Positions 11,856 through 23,773 of a stretch of 64,000 nt of DNA are shown piece after piece (the first letter of the stretch is position 1; each line of letters opens with the position of its first letter). The notes beneath the pieces were generated by a model. The model was not told the DNA's origin and did no database searches. It saw only the letters and a program-made list of their open reading frames with translations. Source of the DNA: Sanguinoderma infundibulare (Eukaryota; Basidiomycota; Agaricomycetes; Polyporales; Polyporaceae); contig JAVLRN010000002.1 of the NCBI GenBank assembly GCA_032821775.1, positions 3,224,001 to 3,288,000 on the forward strand. The letters run 5' to 3'. Made by a program: the position numbers and the translations under genes.

Positions 11856-12529
11856 GAGGTTCGCTGCGAGCCTGCGGAAGTTGACGATGCGACCAGCACT
11901 GACCCTGTCGAGGATTGACGGAGGTCAGGTTTCGTCAAGCTTGATCTTTGGCAGAATGCTCACCACACTGTCCATTTTTCTTAGTTTCAGCCCAGTGCGA
12001 GCTGTTCGTTGATCCAAGGCTGGGCTTTCAGTGCTCGCAAAGTCATTTTCTCCGACTGCTCGAGTGTCCAAACGAAGCGATCAATGTATACTAACTTGTA
12101 CCATCAGAAAATGTATTGTCCGGAGATGTCATAACGCGCGTGATTCTGACGGCGATGTGCTACGGCATCTGTTCGAGGCTATGGGTATGTACTTATGTCC
12201 CACCCTTTGAGGCCTCCCTGATGCCTCACTCGTCAATGCCGACTCACCGCCAGTTATGTAACCATCGCGACAATTCGGCGTCAAGTGCCAAAGTACGTAG
12301 TGATCATCATGGCCTTGAGAATCTATCTTCCGTTCACCAAGCCGCCGAAACGCTCACTTTCCAATTTATATTCCATGCCCTGCCCAACTTCCACACGGAC
12401 ACGGTGATCACGCATCTCGCCCTCGAGCCTGCACTTACTGCGATCCAGACCCGCTTCTATCCCTGGGTTCACATCCTCAAGCCATGAACACCCCTTGGCA
12501 TTTGTTCACCTCCGTCCCGGTTCGCTACC
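11856..12529. other. Intergenic
   Basis: No open frame with recognisable features on either strand. The last about 50 bp are the pyrimidine-rich leader of the membrane-protein gene. Confidence 0.35.
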
Positions 12530-13921
12530 ATGTCTAGACGTCCTCGAGCTCCAGCTTCCCTTCTCCTTCCTGTGTTTCTCCCTGTGCTAGTCTATACAGG
12601 CTGCTTAACTGTGTGTCAGGGCGCAGTTGTCGCGGTCGACGGCTCGGATCCAACGATTCAGTATACCGGGGCGTGGATATCAAACCCTGGGCATGACCCT
12701 CAGATGAATAACTACCGCGGCACACTCACGTTCACGGACATCTCGGGCTCGACAGTGACGTTCACGTTTGCAGGTACGTTTCCTCTCCCTCGTACTGTTG
12801 AATGCACCCGTCAATAAACCGCTCCATTGAACCAGGCTCTGTGGCGGTGGTCTACGGCGCGTTGGAGCCCGGGACGTCCAGTGTCCTGTCAACGTATTCC
12901 ATAGACGGTGGATCCCCGACCAACTCAGTGGGTAGAAAAGGGGGCCTCCCTTCTAGCCCGCAGACCATCGGTCCTTCAGCCCCTTGCTCTTCCACCAGGA
13001 CTGGTTCACTATCTGCTAGTGCTCCGACGTCCGTCAAACCCGTTGTGCTTGCCGGATCCGGGAACACAGCGGCAACGGAGTCCGGTTTGCAAGTCGGCTC
13101 GCCGACGATGGCCCCTGGGGCGATCATTGGGGTGTCCGTCGCAGGCTTCGTGCTCCTCCTGCTCGTGGCCGGAGCCTGCTGGTGGTGGTGGCGCCGTCAG
13201 CGCAGTGAGAAGAAAGATGCCAGTGGGATTGCACCCGGGCCTTTCGGTGAGTGCATCAATTCTCGAACCGCCGGCGATCATCTCACTGGGCAGGCACGAT
13301 GCGACCAAGTTCGATGTTGACAAACCCCATCCAGATTCCCAGGGCGGGGCGGAGTCCGTCTCCGCCGATTCCCCCTCGTCGACCAGGAAGCCCAGACGCT
13401 TCTGGCAGCGCGACAATGTCTTCTCATCGACGTCCGATACCACGGTGCACATCCCTTCTCCAGTCGATACCCGGGGCGTCAGAGTTGCGCATTTCGAGGC
13501 GCCGATGGAAGTCATTGGCACCAGCATCAATCAGCCTTCCAAAGAAGAGCTGAATCAGGACGCAGCGGAGCATAATGAATCGCAGGAACACTCAACGCTG
13601 TCCTTCCACATGACGCCAATCATGCTTCGCGGCCCATCCAGTTCCCCACCCGTACCCACCCCCTCCGAGTCGCGATCGCAGTACTCCGACTATGATGCGG
13701 AAGCCCCGATAACACCGCTCTCCCCACGACCCGTCAAACGACGGTCCGTAGATGGCGGCGGTGTGCGCATATCGGGTGGACCCATACGGACTTCGGTCAA
13801 TCCAATCGTGGAGGAAAGCCAGTGCAAGACTCCTACCTTACCTCCCCTTCACCAGCCTCCACAGTATGCTTTGCGATCACCGTCCCCTGACGTAGTGGTG
13901 AACAATTATGCGTGCGATTAG
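12530..13921 (+). CDS. Secreted-then-anchored single-pass membrane protein
   Basis: A type I membrane protein of a kind common in Agaricomycetes. An N-terminal signal peptide (LLLPVFLPVLVYTGC) leads to a beta-rich ectodomain with IQYTGAW and a GSTVTFTFAG..VAVVYGAL signature, split by an intron at about 12,774-12,835. A Ser/Thr/Pro-rich stalk is followed by one transmembrane helix (IIGVSVAGFVLLLLVAGACWWWW) with a basic stop-transfer RRQRSEKK. Another intron at about 13,244-13,334 leads to a cytoplasmic tail rich in Ser/Pro. The ectodomain looks short: the stalk follows SIDGGSPTN directly, where relatives usually have more beta strands. The ligand is unknown, and a sensor or wall-anchor role is a guess. 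Confidence 0.65.
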
Positions 13922-14012
13922 CCGCAGCGTATTACAATGAGACTTGTATGAAGTTATCAGTGTACCATCATCCCCGTGCCGCGGCCAGGTCATATTCCCG
14001 TTACCAATACTT

Positions 14013-15593
14013 CTAAGGATCTGTGGTCTCCGTGCGTATTTCTGCACCAAGTTCATACTCGTCTTCCGTCGATCCGAGTCGGAGAAGTTCCGCATTATGG
14101 CAGAACGTAAGCGAGAACCGTCCACCAGCGCTCCAGAGCAAATGCGCGTCTGTCCCGGCGAGCCCTTGCGACGCCTCGAGCAGGTCGAGTATGAAGCGAG
14201 ACGTGAGGAGTGCAGTCAGCCTTCACAGAGTTCGTGGTGTAAATGGTAGGAGAGTCAGTATCTGGCGATGGTTAGATAACCACGTACCCCGCAAGCCATG
14301 ACGTTAGCGGGAGAGCAAGCTGTGATGAGGATGGACGTGAGGGGAATGATATCTGCGTCATACAAGGGTGCACCACGTACATCTAATGACCTGCTGAAGC
14401 CAAGTCCGACGAGGTTTACGACGAACAGAGCGATAGAGAAAGTGCACGCGAGGTCGGGTCAGGGATAACGATTTAAAAGTAGAAAATAGTGGTTTGGCGC
14501 ACGTGAAATACCATGTCCCTACATTGCAGCTAATTAGAGGGCGCAATACAAGGGCTTCGTGTGAGATGTACTAACCATTCCTCACTAAGGTTGTGGTGAC
14601 GGATGCGTTGAAGTTAATGCGTGACGCCTCGACGCGCAGCGACCATGCCCGCGCCCAGGTAAGGGCAAGTACGACGATATCGGCAATGATCGCCGCGACG
14701 CGCGCCCCAATCATCCCTGGTAAACCCACGTAGGTGATGCGCCTCGAAAGCCGCCACATGGTGTTCACTTACAACTAAGATGCTCGTCAGTTATAGGTGA
14801 GAGGAAGCCGGGCCGAACTCACTTCTCAAATACTTCTGGCGAAATAGTGGCTTCCAATGAACAGGACACGGATGGGTAGATCACCAACGACGGATGCTGC
14901 ACTATGCCTAAGGCGTACCGCGCCCCAACAAAGTTAGAAGATTATGAGGGGCGACTTCAGTGCATACTCACCAATATGATGGCGGGGTTAACGATGCCAC
15001 AACAGCAGAGACGCCAGGATGTAATAATTCCCATAGCACAGGGCGAACGCTCTAAGTGCCGAAAAAACTGCAACGTTTGGGTTTGGAACTGGAATAAAGC
15101 AGGCGAGAGAGGGGGGTGGGCATACCAGCACAGGCAGTAGTCGCGATGAAGCTAAGAGCAACTTGGGTGCGCACGAGGATTGCGCAGCTAGTCCGCAGCG
15201 TCAAATCCTGTCAATGTTGGGCCGATAACTATCCTCTTTTAAAACGTACCTCTAAAGTAAAGGATGACGCGGAAGTTGAGCTCTTCTGAACACAAATGAT
15301 GTCGCAAAGACGCGTACCGAATTCGATTCACCTCGCCATTGGCCGAGCACTAGGAAATGCCCGACTACGGCGATGAGGGTGGGGTAGCGTATAGTAAAGA
15401 AGAGGAGCGACAAACTTGAGGATGCTCGGCTCCATATGAAACCAACCTCGCGGTTAAAGAGGAGGAAGTAGTCGTAGAACACGAGGGCTGTGCGAGTTGG
15501 TTGAGACATCCAGTAGAAAACGGTGATGATAAATGTGGTATTGACCTGCTGCTGCATGGTCGTTGATTCTGTTGACAAATCTGAAGAAAACAC
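14013..15593 (-). CDS. DUF6533 multi-pass membrane protein
   Basis: A member of a large Agaricomycete family of predicted seven-helix membrane proteins with unknown ligand. Minus-strand exons show the N-terminal DUF6533 signature TALVFYDYFLLFNREVGFIW. Then come LRAFALCYGNYYI, IGARVAAIIADIVVLALTW with a Trp-rich cytoplasmic loop and a following DG region, and a late helix FSIALFVVNLVGLGF. The C-terminal SRFILDLLEAS motif usually closes the seventh helix. The stop is TAG at 14,013-14,015. Several introns are needed and the start is uncertain: ATG at 15,593, or the internal Met at about 15,557. Confidence 0.6.
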
Positions 15594-16395
15594 ACGAGCT
15601 GAGCGCGACCGAGCCGTTAGGAAGTTGCAGGTCTCACTAACAGCGATTTAGCAATAGCCACGATATCCTCCGCCATAACGACAAGCAGGGCAGAGAGGTT
15701 GCATGGGGGAGGGATCGTCGTGATCGCTGGCAAAGTGAACATCGTCGGGAGCACGGCTTCCGGATGAATTTAGTGACGGCTAGCAGCAGCGAAGATCGGC
15801 ACCACGCGCCGATGTGAGCTGGGGACGAAGCACCCAACTGGACATCTAGAGCATTACGGAGCGTTTGTTATTCTTGTGATACTTCGAGCCGCAGCATTGT
15901 TGCCACCGGGTAGAATCTGCAAACTGGGATGGTGGTAACTAAGCTAGATAGTGAAGTGGTGAGAGATTCCGTTGTCATCTTGTTGACTGCGATCCTACTC
16001 GAAGGCCTATGCGCACCGTGGAGGTGAGTCGTGAAGTTGTATCGGAAGTCACCAAGTGTTCCGCCGAAAGAAGATGGAGCTTACCAAAGTCCTGGTCGCA
16101 ACGTTTAAGTTTAGGGCGATCTGTCTCGCCGGGATAAGCAGCTGGTCTGGAGGATACATCAAGGTCAATGTGGTTGTCAGTTGGCAAGAGTCGAATTGAC
16201 TCGTGTCCGACAAAAGCGGACATATTGATCCACGTGAGGGGTTATTCTCACGGGACCGATACGCGATCGAAGTGGACGCGTTGGGCGTCTAATCAAGCTT
16301 GTTCCACAACTTGATCGTGCTCCCCGCTCTGCACGGCTCCGACGACCTTTCTTGCTTGTCACTGTCGTTGACTCTACTATTGACTCCATGCATCG
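15594..16395. other. Intergenic between DUF6533 gene and RAD52
   Basis: A minus-strand frame around 15,640-15,740 gives a hydrophobic peptide (LSALLVVMAEDIVAIAKSLL) that could be an exon of a decayed membrane protein, but no gene model is supported. The rest holds nothing recognisable. Confidence 0.3.
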
Positions 16396-18785
16396 ATGAC
16401 TGCCGAAGGCTCTTATAGCTCACATCTTGTCGACTCCTACATGGCTGTACAGTCGCCCCGCGGACCCTTTGGGCAACCACTGCATATCGCAACACACAGT
16501 GCCATGTCTTTCGCTCCCCAGATGCACGGCACCTTCAGCACCAACGGTGGCGCAAGTGCGTTTGGCACGCAATCATCCATGTTCTCCGATTCGTCCTTTA
16601 TGGAGATGTCGGAAGAAAGCGCGAAGAAAATCGCCGCGCTTCAGGCAAAGCTCAACAAGAGGCTCGGTCCAGAATTCATCTCTCAGAGACCAGGGCCAGG
16701 AGGAGGCCCGAAGTTGACTTATGCAGAAGGTGTGTGCGTTCTACTGCATGTGACGCTCTCCAGAGGTTCATTCGGTGCAGGCTGGAAGGTCATTAACCTC
16801 GCGAACGAAGTGTACGTCCACATCTTCAGCGGTGGCTACGGATGGAAACTAAAGTGAACTAGGTTCGGTTTCAATGGCTGGAGCTCAAGTGTTGTCAGTA
16901 TCACCACCGATTTCATCGACTTCAACAAAGAGACGCAGCGTTTCAACGTTGGTGTTACCGCAATTGTGCGAGTGACGCTGCGGGACGGCGTCTTTCATGA
17001 AGATATCGGATATGGGCTCCTGGAGAACTCGAAGAGCAAGGGTGCCGCTCTCGATAAGGTACGCCTACTCCACTCTTCTCGCTCGCAGGACTTCCAATCA
17101 TGCGCATATAGTGCAAGAAAGAGGCTGTTACGGACGCCGTTAAGCGATCATTGCGCAACTTCGGCAACTTACTGGGGAATTGCTTGTACGACAAGGCCTA
17201 CACCCAAGAAGTAGTCAAGATCAAGGTTCCTCCAGTACGTTCTTCTCTGCCTCTTCCATCCCAAACTGCCAACACTTCTACCCTTCCACTCTATGCATTC
17301 ATGCCGTCGAGAAGCTAACCCGTCATCGTAGCCCAAGTTCGATCGCAACGACCTCCACCGCCGCCCCGAGTTCGACGAGAATCTCTCCAAACCCTCCACT
17401 TCGAACATATCTCACCCTAGTGCCGCATCTTCTTCTGCCGCAGGTCCCTCCCGTTTCATCGTCAAATCGGAAGCTATCTCAGTCATGCCTCCACCGCCTG
17501 CCCGCTTCGCGCACCCAAACGCCACATCCACACCGAACGAGAAAGGGAAAGCTGTCGCGTCGAACGGTCTGCACACTCCGATACAAACTCCCGGTCCCGT
17601 AAGTGCACCTCCGCGGCCCCAACCACCAGGGGGTTCCACATCCAGCGTCGGCGGGATGGCGCAGCGGACGGCGGAGCGACACGCCGCGCGTCTGAAGGCC
17701 ATCCAGGAAGCCCAGGAGGCGCAACTGCGTGAAGAAGAGGCTGCGCGCGCCGCTGCAGCTGCCGTCGCGGCACAAGAAGCCGCCGCAGCTTCCGCTTCCT
17801 CTGCAACAGGACCCTCACGAGCTTCTGAATCTGTGCCTGCGGCTCCAGGGACGGTTTCGGAATCTCACGACTTTGACGAGTTCGACTTCCCTTCCGAGGA
17901 TGATGCCCTTTATGCTTCCGTCGACCTGGAGGGTTTGGACGATGGCGTTGGGCGGCCGATCGATTTCGAGGAGGGCATAGGTGCTGCAACTGAAGATACG
18001 AACACAAGTACGACAGTGAGCCCAAATGGGGACATCCAAACCCGCGATACGGTGCGGCCGCAACCGAATTGGCTCCAGGCGAATGGGACTAGCGCGAACG
18101 CGCAGCGCGGTCCGCATGCTTCTGCTCCTTACCTGGATCCCGCGTCACAAGCACAGAGGAACGCGAACGGGGCATCGACTTCTAATGCATCAGGTTCCGT
18201 GTCGCGACTGCAGACGGCGCACGTAAACCAGACCGCTGGCCCCTCTCGACAAGGGAACCTCTCCGCGTCCTCAGGCTCGGCCTTGGTTTCAAGTGGCAAC
18301 GGCGAACGGTCGAAGACACCATCTATGGGTGGTGGGTTCAGTTTCCCCGCCGGAGTAAGTCGATGTCGGTGGTAATCCCGCGCATATAGCGTGCTAATGT
18401 TGTTATATGTGCAGCAGCAGCCGAATCGCGGGCAGCCTCCACTGCGTGTTGGGAGCTCGAGTACGAATTCGGGTCCGGGCAGCTTGAAGCGGACCGCGGA
18501 GATCATGCAGTACGTCTAGTCTCATTGCCCCTCCGCCCCAAACCCGCTACCCCTCCCTGTTCCGTCTCGGTCGCCGACTGGTAAATGCTGATATATGCGT
18601 TTGGTTCGCCATTTACATTCTACAGGGGACTCCAGTCTGCGCGTCGTGTTCAGCAGGGTATGGGCTTGCAGAATCCGCCGAATGGGAGCGGGGTGCAACC
18701 ACCTGGGCATGGATTTAAGCGCGAGCCATTTGCTGCGCTCGAGGTGGGCGATGGCGGGGATGTTAAACGAGTGCGACGACAGTGA
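16396..18785 (+). CDS. RAD52: DNA repair and recombination protein RAD52
   Basis: RAD52 anneals single-stranded DNA and loads Rad51 during homologous recombination in the nucleus. The conserved ring-forming N-terminal domain is spread over several exons: [19 protein letters not shown], then [54 protein letters not shown] and [14 protein letters not shown], in the canonical order. The C-terminal half is Pro/Ser/Gln-rich and disordered with an acidic patch ([16 protein letters not shown]), where Rad51- and RPA-binding segments usually lie. Introns are visible at about 16,729-16,780, 16,811-16,864, 17,059-17,111, 17,235-17,331, 18,355-18,414 and 18,511-18,627. The stop is at 18,783-18,785. It is the only clear housekeeping gene in the host part of the window. 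Confidence 0.88.
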
Positions 18786-19454
18786 ATGCGTGCGTTGAAC
18801 ATTAAACAGACTCAACGCACGCGTCGTATCGACTTTATCGGTGATCGTTGGTTCGGACGATTCTTGGACGATTCTTGGACGATTCTTGGACGATTCTTGG
18901 ACGCAGGACCCGGAAGCTTGGGACTTGGCAGTACTGAGGGGGAATTTTGCTTGCTCTCAGGCTCATTGGAGGCCTCGTGTGGAGGCGTAACGTTTGTTGG
19001 TTCTGTTGCAAATACCTTTGTATCGCTAGTCACGGTAAGTACCAAGTTAGATGGGCGACCATAGATTGCTGCGCTCTGCATATTTTGTATCATAGCTGGT
19101 TATTTTATGCACTGATGCATGACACGGGTTAATTATTGAACTGTTCAACGACGAATTAGCTAGGCATGTATCGGATCCACATACGCCGCTTCAAGTCTGA
19201 GGTTGTGGCATGGTGGTCGCCCTTTCACGGCGGGCCGATATAGCCGGGTCGCCTCGGAACAACTTTCCCAGAACTTCCCTCTTCCGGCTTTCTTCCCCGC
19301 GCTGGGGAAAAGCAACGTTCGCTGCTGCCAGATGCTCCTTGTCTGGGGCTAATGAGAATGACCAGAGGTACGCTTGATGTTTTCTATTCCATAGCCATAA
19401 CTTAATGGAAACACACTTTGACAGAGGCCTGACATCCACCGGAAGTCTTACGCG
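18786..19454. other. Intergenic with an 11-bp tandem repeat
   Basis: Holds the short tandem array listed separately at 18,859-18,905; otherwise nothing recognisable. Confidence 0.4.
18859..18905. repeat. Tandem repeat, four copies of an 11-bp unit
   Basis: GACGATTCTTG is repeated four times head to tail just downstream of RAD52, with almost no variation. This is a minisatellite-like array and its copy number is probably variable between strains. Confidence 0.85.
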
Positions 19455-20808
19455 ATGACCAGACCAGACATTCGACTTGCACCCGAGTCCCCGAGCCCTC
19501 CTTTCCCTGCAATCCCTGTAGAACTCGAGTTTGAAATCATTGACCAACTCCGAGGCGACAAATCCTCACTGGCGTCGTGCACACTGGTCTGTCGCCAATG
19601 GCTCCATGTCTCCCAACACCATCTATTCGGCTCTATTACGTTGGACGTGTACGGGGCCCCCACCCGCCTGGATGACTTCCTACAGCTCATGTATGCCAGG
19701 CCAGACCTTTCCTCCAGCATACATGAGGTCACCCTCCTCAACTCGCGTTCTTACCACTGTTCCCGCTGCCCCGTCTCTGTGGAGTCTTTCTGTGCGTTAC
19801 TGCGCAAAGTTCCGCGTTTGCGCAACCTCACCTTGCGCTTCGTATGCTTTGATCCCCAACCACTCCCGAAGCATCCACCGGAAGGATCCCCTCTCCTATC
19901 CATCGAGCGCTTCAAAGTCCACGTCTGCTTCTTTTGGGACTGGCGGTACTTCCTCCACATTCTGACGCACTTCGTCGACATCCAAAGCTTCGTCTTGGAA
20001 GGTGTTAACTTCAAGCCTGAACTTTTTCTCCTCGAGGAAATCCAGGAGAGCTTGCAAACCCTCCCGTTACCGCCGACGCGCTCGTTAGCGCTCAATTCCC
20101 GTTGCAACACTCTGCTGGCACTTCTAGTTCGCGAGATGGTTATGCAGTCGCATTCCTTCGCCGTCGACGCGGTCAAGCAAATCTGCCTCCAACCATTCGG
20201 TCTTTACCTTTTCTTCGACTTCCTCTTGCCGTGTCTCGGACGCGGCGTGCAAGTACTTCACCTTGACATGGTCATGATGAATAGTGAGCCATTTCCAAGG
20301 CTTTCCATATAGACCTCTACTAACTCTCAAACTACGTCCAGGCCCGACAAACGAAGAGCTCCCCCAGAGCCTGGACGGCTGCCTCGCCTCCTGCACCGCC
20401 CTCGAGTCCCTCATCCTTCGGCTTCCTAGCAACGGATACGTCAACCGTCGCGACGATGTCATGCGTTGCTTGCGGGATGTCGTCAGTACATATGTACGGA
20501 TTCTCACCCCTCCGCCTCCAGGACTCCGCACGATCACGTTCGAGATGGACATCAACGGCTTCAGGGCCGCGACCGTGCCCGCCCTGTTTCTGGCGGCCGA
20601 GGGTGATCCTTGGGACGTTCTGGATGCCGCGTTGATCGCGTTCCCGGGACTCGGACGCCTCGCCTTCGTGATGTATGACGTTGAAGACGCACGGATACCG
20701 AAGGAGGTCGCGGACGTGAGGCGTGCTCTGCAGGGATGCATGCCTCGGTCGACGTCCCGGTGTGGTCTGGATTTGCAGCTGTTCGAGGGCCACGGACCAG
20801 AATTGTAG
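19455..20808 (+). CDS. F-box/LRR-like protein
   Basis: A probable substrate adaptor of an SCF ubiquitin ligase. The F-box-like motif starts at residue about 20: IPVELEFEIIDQL, then LASCTLVCRQWLHVSQHHLF. About 400 residues of leucine-rich, irregular repeats follow. One intron at about 20,284-20,340 (GTGAGC..GTCCAG) lies in the middle of the LRR part. The C-terminus has LDAALIAFPGLGRLAFVMYD, shared with the relic at the left window edge and in spirit with the F-box gene at 23,774, so these are local paralogues. No target can be predicted. Confidence 0.75.
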
Positions 20809-21284
20809 ATTTGGATGCCGCTACTGTGTAGACGACTCGGATGGTTATATGCGCTTATTAAACCCTCATGCACGGATGCAAACGCTAACAAGAGTTTGAT
20901 GTTAATGGAAGTGTCTTATACATGACGGTTAACTCAGTCACTGTGCACAACAGACCTAGGTTCGTACGGTCGAACAGTTCCAGCAGGTCGCCAGTCATGG
21001 CTCTCAGGCCTCAAGATACCCTCGCTTAGTAGCAACTTGTGCGATGTCATGAAATCCGCACTCAAACGTGCCAGCTTATTAGTGCTACCTTAGGGCCCAC
21101 AGTCTCATCGTTCTTGGGTGAAAAGGGGTTCTGATTATCAGACGATACGGTACGAAGATTCAGGGCTTTGTGGTGCGGCATCAATTGCACAAATGGTGCA
21201 CAACGACCGACAGTTAGCTTTTATATCCGAACAGGTTTGTAGTACAAGTAATCCAGAGAATCGGGGAAGCATAACTCCGAGCTC
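20809..21284. other. Intergenic between convergent genes
   Basis: The F-box gene and the epoxide hydrolase end towards each other here. No additional feature seen. Confidence 0.4.
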
Positions 21285-22930
21285 CTACCCGTCATACCCC
21301 GTCTTCCCTGGAACAACCCCATGCGCAGGCCCGCCCTTTCCATACATCTTGCGAAGATCTCCTGCAAGTTTCTCTGGGGCCTCGAATGCCGCAAAGTGTC
21401 CACCAGCGTCATGCTCAGACTCGAACACAAGATTTCCGATCTTATGCGACCATCTAGGCGACGCAGAAAATCAGTGCACCCAAAAGTAGAAACATAAGAC
21501 GACACATACAGTTTGGGAAGGCGAGCAAGCTCTCCAGGGAAGTACGACACGCCAAGCGGGACGGACGTCCAGCCGGCGAATCCTCCAGACGCTAGCGTGC
21601 CTCCGTTGAACATCTCGTAGTATATCCTCGTTGATGCCGCCGGCCCAGCTCGCGAGAAATAGTAGATGGAGATCCATTCAATGACTGCCAAGGCGATGGA
21701 GGGTCGTCAGATGAAGGGTTATCGTGGCAGCACCGCGGCGTACCTTCGTCATCGGTCCATGGATATTTGTCCGACCAACCCACAAGTTTCTCGTATATCC
21801 AGCCGAGGAGTCCAACTGGGGAGTCCGCAAGACCGTACCCGAGGGTTTGGGGGCGAGTTGACTGTTGCCTGACGTACCCCAACCCGCTGGTCACCCATTC
21901 GGATACTGCGGCGAAGTTCCTCATGGCCGCTGTGTCGAAAGGCAGCGTGAGGAGGGATTTGATGTACAGCAGCGGGAATTCCGTGAACGTTGGCGGGTCG
22001 GTGCTGAACAGAGAATGTGAGCAAGTCCATCAGATCGGTGAAGTGTCCGGCGAAAACATACAAGGGCATATTGGTATGCCACGCTTTGACGTGCTTGTGT
22101 CCGTGATGGAACACTACGTACGTTCCGAGCTGCATCGGGACGTTGGTCACTATCGCGCTCCCGGCTCCGGCTGCCGATTGAGACGCAAGTACTTACAATG
22201 TGTCCCCAGTCGCCTCCTTGATAGACTAAATGGGGCAAAGCGGTGAGTAAGGCCCCATACATGTACACCCGCCTCTGAAACGCACCGTATTGGTCATACC
22301 CGAGTGACAACATCAGCTTGTTGAGCAACTACATGCACACAAAAGTCTTCAGCGTGGTCGCTCCGAGTCCGATCTCAATGCCGCAACAGACCTCTGCGTA
22401 CTGGGGGCCCTTGAACCCCGGTTTGTGCGGGGCCTCAGAGAAACCAAATCCCGGCAAACTGGGCGCGACGACATGGAAGCTGGGATGATTTTTGCCGCCT
22501 GTGGTCAAAAGCGGGAGGATCCTCCTCACTTCGAGAAAGTGGCCAGGCCCTACAGATTCGCGTCAGCGTGTGCATAACTGTGCCATTGTGCAGGCTTACA
22601 TCCATGGACGAACAAGAGAGGGATCGCGCCCTTGACGTCGCTGGCTTGGTGCATGTAGTGAACGTTCAGGGTGCCGAAGCCGTCTACCTCGATGTCGCGG
22701 GTGAACATGGGCAGCTTGTTGATCTCTGCCTCGGCCTTTCTCCAGTCGAACTCGCTGTTCCAATGCGTAGTCAGCCTCTTGACGTCAGCGAGGGGCGAGC
22801 CATAGCCCCATCCTGCGCCCTCTAACTCGTCAGGAAAGCGGACGAGCTCGAGCTTCTTCTTGAGTAGGTCGAGTTCCGCGTCCGGGACTGCGAGCTTGAA
22901 GGGCCTTTCCGTGTTTACTGCACTGGACAT
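21285..22930 (-). CDS. Epoxide hydrolase (microsomal-type, EHN domain plus alpha/beta hydrolase)
   Basis: Opens epoxides to diols. The N-terminal EHN domain occupies the first exon (FKLAVPDAELDLLKKKLELVRFPDE-type helix pair, then WGYGSPLADVKRL and a DIEVDGFGTLNVHYMH strand). The oxyanion motif HGWPG is made across an intron: CAT GGA T ends exon 1 at about 22,598 and GG CCT GGC opens exon 2. Next come VVAPSLPGFGFSEAP and GGDWGHI, whose Asp is the nucleophile. The last exons give DKYPWTDDE, STRIYYEMFN and FESEHDAGGHFAAFEAPEKL, with the catalytic His, and the tail GDLRKMYGKGG. Stop is at 21,285. Expected length about 400 aa. Exon borders between 22,000 and 22,330 are the least certain. Confidence 0.8.
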
Positions 22931-23204
22931 GGTTGACGTAGCAGAAAGAGGGAGGTGCTAATGCGGATTTGGTCCTGCGGGTGGGATAGTCTTGTCTCTT
23001 GCGCCGGCCCGAAGCGAGTGAGCGCTCGAATACGGTGCTGTTAGTCAGCGTTGCGATCATTGCGACGGCACCTGCACGATGGGCCCCTAAGTACATCGCC
23101 GGAATATGCAGCGCTCCTTGGGTGCGTTCTGTGGAAGGCCCGTGCGGATTATGAAGGGACCGTTTTGGAACGTACAATTTGAAAGTGGGAACAAGGAGAA
23201 CTCG
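22931..23204. other. Upstream region of the epoxide hydrolase
   Basis: Nothing beyond short open frames; probably promoter and leader sequence. Confidence 0.3.
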
Positions 23205-23517
23205 CTAGATCAGCGAGGTATTGAATCCAGCGGCCCCAAACGTTCCTTGCACCATGACAATGAGTGCCAGCCCAAGCGCGTTGTGGACAACAATCACTGT
23301 GCTACAAGCCAGCCAAATAGAGGTTAAAGCCAGCGCAATGCATTGTGGAAGGAAACATAAGCAAATTGATGACGGCGAAGAGAAGATGTGGAAGGCGCTT
23401 ACGGTAGGGCGCGGGCGCGGCGGCGCCACGTGGAAACTTGTCCAGTGCGTCCATGTTCGCGATTCGTGCTTCAGCAGCACGACAGCACTGGCAAATCTTA
23501 TTTGTGCGGGAGTTCAA
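23205..23517 (-). CDS. Small hypothetical protein, spliced
   Basis: A minus-strand frame with ALDKFPRGAAAPAPY ends at GTAAGC and can be joined over a 97-nt intron (TTTAAC branch-like site, CTTGTAG acceptor) to a hydrophobic exon, STVIVVHNALGLALIVMVQG, then a stop at 23,205. That gives a short protein with one membrane helix. I do not recognise it. The clean intron signals are the only support, and it may be a remnant of a longer gene. Confidence 0.3.
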
Positions 23518-23773
23518 CGTTCAGTACTTGCAAGGTTACTTACTTGTACGAGTCGGCGCATGCTCAGGCCCTGCCCAGGGCTCAAGTGACAGCCTCGGCA
23601 ACTTCCAGAGTCCATGACGTGCACAGCCTGCGATATAAATGGTCCTCTCCGAGTCCAACTTGAGGTGACTCCTTAAATCGAGCTCACCTCGGAAGATAAA
23701 CGTACGTGACCTTTGCCCCAGCTCGATATATCTTGCCACCTATGTTGATAGACTCGAGAAAACATAGCCCGAT

